Shown piece by piece: positions 61,420 through 64,000 of a stretch of DNA of 64,000 nt. The position numbers were made by a program, and so were the translations under genes. Below the pieces are notes generated by a model. The model was not told the origin of the DNA. It ran no database searches and was given only the letters and a program-made list of their open reading frames with translations. The DNA lies in NCBI RefSeq assembly GCF_900187325.1, contig NZ_FZMZ01000006.1, positions 124,001 to 188,000 on the forward strand, read 5' to 3'. How positions within the stretch are numbered: the first letter of the stretch is position 1; each line of letters begins with the position of its first letter. The stretch is from Virgibacillus ndiopensis. Its GTDB lineage: Bacteria; Bacillota; Bacilli; Bacillales; Amphibacillaceae.

Positions 61420-64000
61420 GTGCTTAAAAAAGGTGAAATTGTTGGATCTTCGTTTTGGCCTGAACCCGTTCAAATCAAACATGTTGAAAATATTGATGAT
61501 GATTTATTTTTAATCGAAGCAGTAGGACGAGAGTCGAATCAATTCTTTGAGAATTATTTAGAGAAATACCAACTACAAGAAATTGACCATTATTCTGAAG
61601 ATGAATCTTCCGATCAATTAAAAGATCGCTTCCAACATTACCTGCAGTATCATGTGTTAAAAACCGAAAAGGAGTATTCACACTCTCGTGTTCGCGGAAA
61701 TAAGAATTTAATTCCATTGCCACACCAAATAGAAGCGGTTTATAGCAAGATGTTACAAGCACCACAAGTTCGTTATCTTTTAGCAGACGATCCAGGTGCT
61801 GGTAAAACCATTATGTCGGGTATGCTCATCCGTGAATTAAAAGCACGTAACATCATTCGAAAAACATTAATACTCGTTCCCCCACTCGTGTTAAAACAGT
61901 GGCAAGCGGAGTTAAAAGAGAAGTTTGATGAAGACTTTGTGATCATCACTCGTGATTACTTAAAAGCATCAGGTGAGATCAATCCGTTTGATATGCATCA
62001 ACAAGTCATTGCTTCGATGTATTGGGCATCTCGTGAAGATATTAAAAACATGATCTTAAATGCTCATTTTGATTTAGTCATTGTGGATGAAGCCCACAAA
62101 ATGGCGGCTTATACGGTTGGTCAGAAGAAAAGAAAAGTGAAAAGAACAAAGATGTTCCAGTTAGGTGAGAATTTATTAAGACATTCAGAGCATTGTCTTT
62201 TATTAACAGCAACACCGCATAAAGGTGATAAGGAAAATTTTCGGCATCTAATGAGTTTGGTTGATCATGATATTTTTTCTCAATTGAACCGTGGTGAACA
62301 GATGTTGGAGAAGAGTAATCCTTATGTCATTCGTAGATTAAAAGAAAATATGGTTAATTTTGATGGAACACCGTTGTTTCCAAAACGAACAACTAAAACG
62401 TTAGGCTTTAACTTAAGTCCTGCTGAGATTGATTTGTATGAGGCCGTAACGGATTATGTCAGACATTATTTTAATCGCGCCCAGCAAAATAACAAACCGA
62501 ATGTTGCCTTCGCAATGATGATCCTGCAAAGGCGTTTAAGCTCATCAGTTGAAGCCATTTATCTATCGCTTGTACGCCGTAAAGAACGGTTGCAAAAAGT
62601 ATTAGAAACAGGACAAAAAGTGCAACAAATGATGCTGGACTATGAAGATTATGAAGACAGCTCTTTAGAAGAACAGGAACTATTTGAAGCCTACGCTGAA
62701 GGTGAGTTTGAAGAACTTGATTTTGATGAATTACAAGTCGAGATTGAGATGTTAGATCAGCTTATTCGCAAAGCCAATGTGATTAGGCAAAATCAGGAAG
62801 AACGTAAATTTCAAGAGCTCGAAAAAACGCTGTTTGGTGCTGGTGGATTGTTAGCTCAAGGTGAAAAAATATTAATTTTTACAGAATCCAAGGATACGCT
62901 TAATTATTTAGAAAAGAAATTAAAAGCTTATGTTCTTGAAGTAGCGAAAATCGTTGGGGACTTTTCAATGGACAGACGACAAGAGGAAGTCGAAAAGTTT
63001 CGAAATGATGTCCAAATTATGATAGCTACTGATGCTGGTGGAGAATCAATCAACCTACAATTTTGTAATCAAATGGTGAACTATGATATCCCCTGGAATC
63101 CGAACCGTTTAGAGCAACGTATGGGTCGTATTCACCGTATAGGACAGAAGAATGAAGTGTTTGTTTTTAATTTAGTAGCCACAAATACACGAGAGGGTGA
63201 CGTGCTAACTCGCCTATTAACTAAAATGGAACAAATGCGTGAAGACCTTGGACAAGATTTAGTTTATGACTTTGTCGGTGAAGTTCTTGAAGACAGACAA
63301 GCGGATTTATCTTCAGTCATGGAACAGGCGATTACCGGGCGTGAAGACTTAGATGAAGTCATTGAACATATGGAAAAGACATTATCGGAAGAACACAAAC
63401 GGTTACTGGAGCTTGCTCAGAATGAACGCTTAGATGATCAATTTGACTTACCAGGTGCGAAGCGATCGTTTGATGAGGTTTCCATTCACAGTATCCCGAA
63501 TCACTTTTATGGAAAGTTCGTAGTTGATGGCCTGCAAAATACTAGAACAAGGATGAGTATGTCTGCAGATCAATCTATAGTACGTATTGATCGTTTTCCT
63601 AAACGTATCAGAGATTTTGCACGTGACCAGAAACTGATGTTCAATTTTGATGAATCTATTCGATTTGCATTAACAACATCAAAAGAATCAGAATCATTGT
63701 CAATGGTTGAAAATGATGATGCATTATTTAGTTTAGTAATGAAATTAACAGCAAAAGAAATGCAACAATCAGTTTTACCATTGTATAAGGTTCAAGCATC
63801 CATTCCAGAAACGATGATCATGGAATTAAATCAGGTGACAATTGTTGATGGTAATGGTCGAGAACTTGAACAAAAGTTAATGCTGACAGGAAAACGTACA
63901 AATGGTGAGTTCATTCAACTATCGCCTTATCTACTTTTTAATCAACCACTAGACGTCATCAACACATATGACAATGAAGAACAAAATATTAAACGTCATG
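61420..64000 (+). CDS. brxHII: BREX-associated SNF2/DEAD-like helicase BrxHII-type, cut by window edge
   Basis: 860 codons are present, with no stop before the window end. Superfamily 2 helicase of Snf2/RapA style: 'RYLLADDPGAGKT' (Walker A, about 119-131), 'DLVIVDEAHKMAA' (DEAH, near 223), 'LLLTATPHKGDKENF', then the C-terminal lobe with 'ILIFTESKDT', 'IMIATDAGGESINLQ' and 'LEQRMGRIHRIGQ' (motif VI). Type 1 BREX has the Lon-like brxL after pglZ. A helicase of this type after pglZ is the arrangement of type 5 (BrxHII). GTG start with AAGAAGGTG upstream. Confidence 0.85.
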   Translation, partial: MLKKGEIVGSSFWPEPVQIKHVENIDDDLFLIEAVGRESNQFFENYLEKYQLQEIDHYSEDESSDQLKDRFQHYLQYHVLKTEKEYSHSRVRGNKNLIPLPHQIEAVYSKMLQAPQVRYLLADDPGAGKTIMSGMLIRELKARNIIRKTLILVPPLVLKQWQAELKEKFDEDFVIITRDYLKASGEINPFDMHQQVIASMYWASREDIKNMILNAHFDLVIVDEAHKMAAYTVGQKKRKVKRTKMFQLGENLLRHSEHCLLLTATPHKGDKENFRHLMSLVDHDIFSQLNRGEQMLEKSNPYVIRRLKENMVNFDGTPLFPKRTTKTLGFNLSPAEIDLYEAVTDYVRHYFNRAQQNNKPNVAFAMMILQRRLSSSVEAIYLSLVRRKERLQKVLETGQKVQQMMLDYEDYEDSSLEEQELFEAYAEGEFEELDFDELQVEIEMLDQLIRKANVIRQNQEERKFQELEKTLFGAGGLLAQGEKILIFTESKDTLNYLEKKLKAYVLEVAKIVGDFSMDRRQEEVEKFRNDVQIMIATDAGGESINLQFCNQMVNYDIPWNPNRLEQRMGRIHRIGQKNEVFVFNLVATNTREGDVLTRLLTKMEQMREDLGQDLVYDFVGEVLEDRQADLSSVMEQAITGREDLDEVIEHMEKTLSEEHKRLLELAQNERLDDQFDLPGAKRSFDEVSIHSIPNHFYGKFVVDGLQNTRTRMSMSADQSIVRIDRFPKRIRDFARDQKLMFNFDESIRFALTTSKESESLSMVENDDALFSLVMKLTAKEMQQSVLPLYKVQASIPETMIMELNQVTIVDGNGRELEQKLMLTGKRTNGEFIQLSPYLLFNQPLDVINTYDNEEQNIKRH

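Overview
The window is low-GC Gram-positive chromosome, most likely a spore-forming Bacillaceae of the Oceanobacillus/Virgibacillus/Lentibacillus type. The reasons are AT-rich DNA, strong AAGGAGG-type ribosome sites, a CotB spore-coat gene, the rpsR / yybS-gdpP-rplI / dnaB / purA / walRKHIJ-htrC order found close to the origin in Bacillus, and PurR, WalR and Fur boxes of Bacillus type.

Layout. 1-143 is the end of rpsR. 260-3459 is a leftward spore-coat cluster: cotB, a 44-residue membrane peptide, an ArsB/NhaD-type permease and a second CotB-like protein. 3690-6295 is a leftward DUF1189-modABC operon for molybdate uptake. 6812-10207 is yybS-gdpP-rplI (c-di-AMP turnover and ribosome). 10718-13726 holds dnaB and PurR-boxed purA. 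14152-23154 holds a secreted LysM/G5/M23 peptidoglycan hydrolase behind a good WalR box, then walR-walK-walH-walI-walJ and the HtrA protease htrC.

23155-41586 is a lineage-specific stretch between htrC and rlmH. It contains two clusters of DnaA boxes, a 20-bp minisatellite of about 24 units, DoxX, an ABC exporter, a pterin dehydratase, small enzymes and regulators, a PBP4-type carboxypeptidase, a dead alpha/beta-hydrolase fused to a SARP-like regulator, an IS3 relic, an orphan CpaF ATPase, LrgAB, an AAA ATPase and a Fur-boxed FecBCD-type ferric citrate uptake operon. Diverged copies of a roughly 0.3-kb composite repeat lie in inverted orientation near 10.4 kb and 31.8 kb.

From the 3' end of rlmH (42066) to the right edge the DNA looks like one integrated element, built like staphylococcal SCC elements, which also insert at this site. 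It starts with a large serine recombinase whose reading frame runs through the putative attachment site into antisense rlmH. Next come an XRE regulator with repeated operator-like sequences, DNA-metabolism genes (RusA-like, RadC, an annealing-type protein) and an exact 958-bp tandem duplication of two small genes. The cargo is a BREX phage-defence operon: brxA-brxB-brxC-pglX-pglZ followed by a SNF2-type helicase (BrxHII-like) where type 1 BREX has brxL. This is a type 1/type 5 intermediate, and it runs off the window at 64000.

Many starts were moved inward from the longest open frame to codons with a proper ribosome site. No tRNA, rRNA or CRISPR array was seen.
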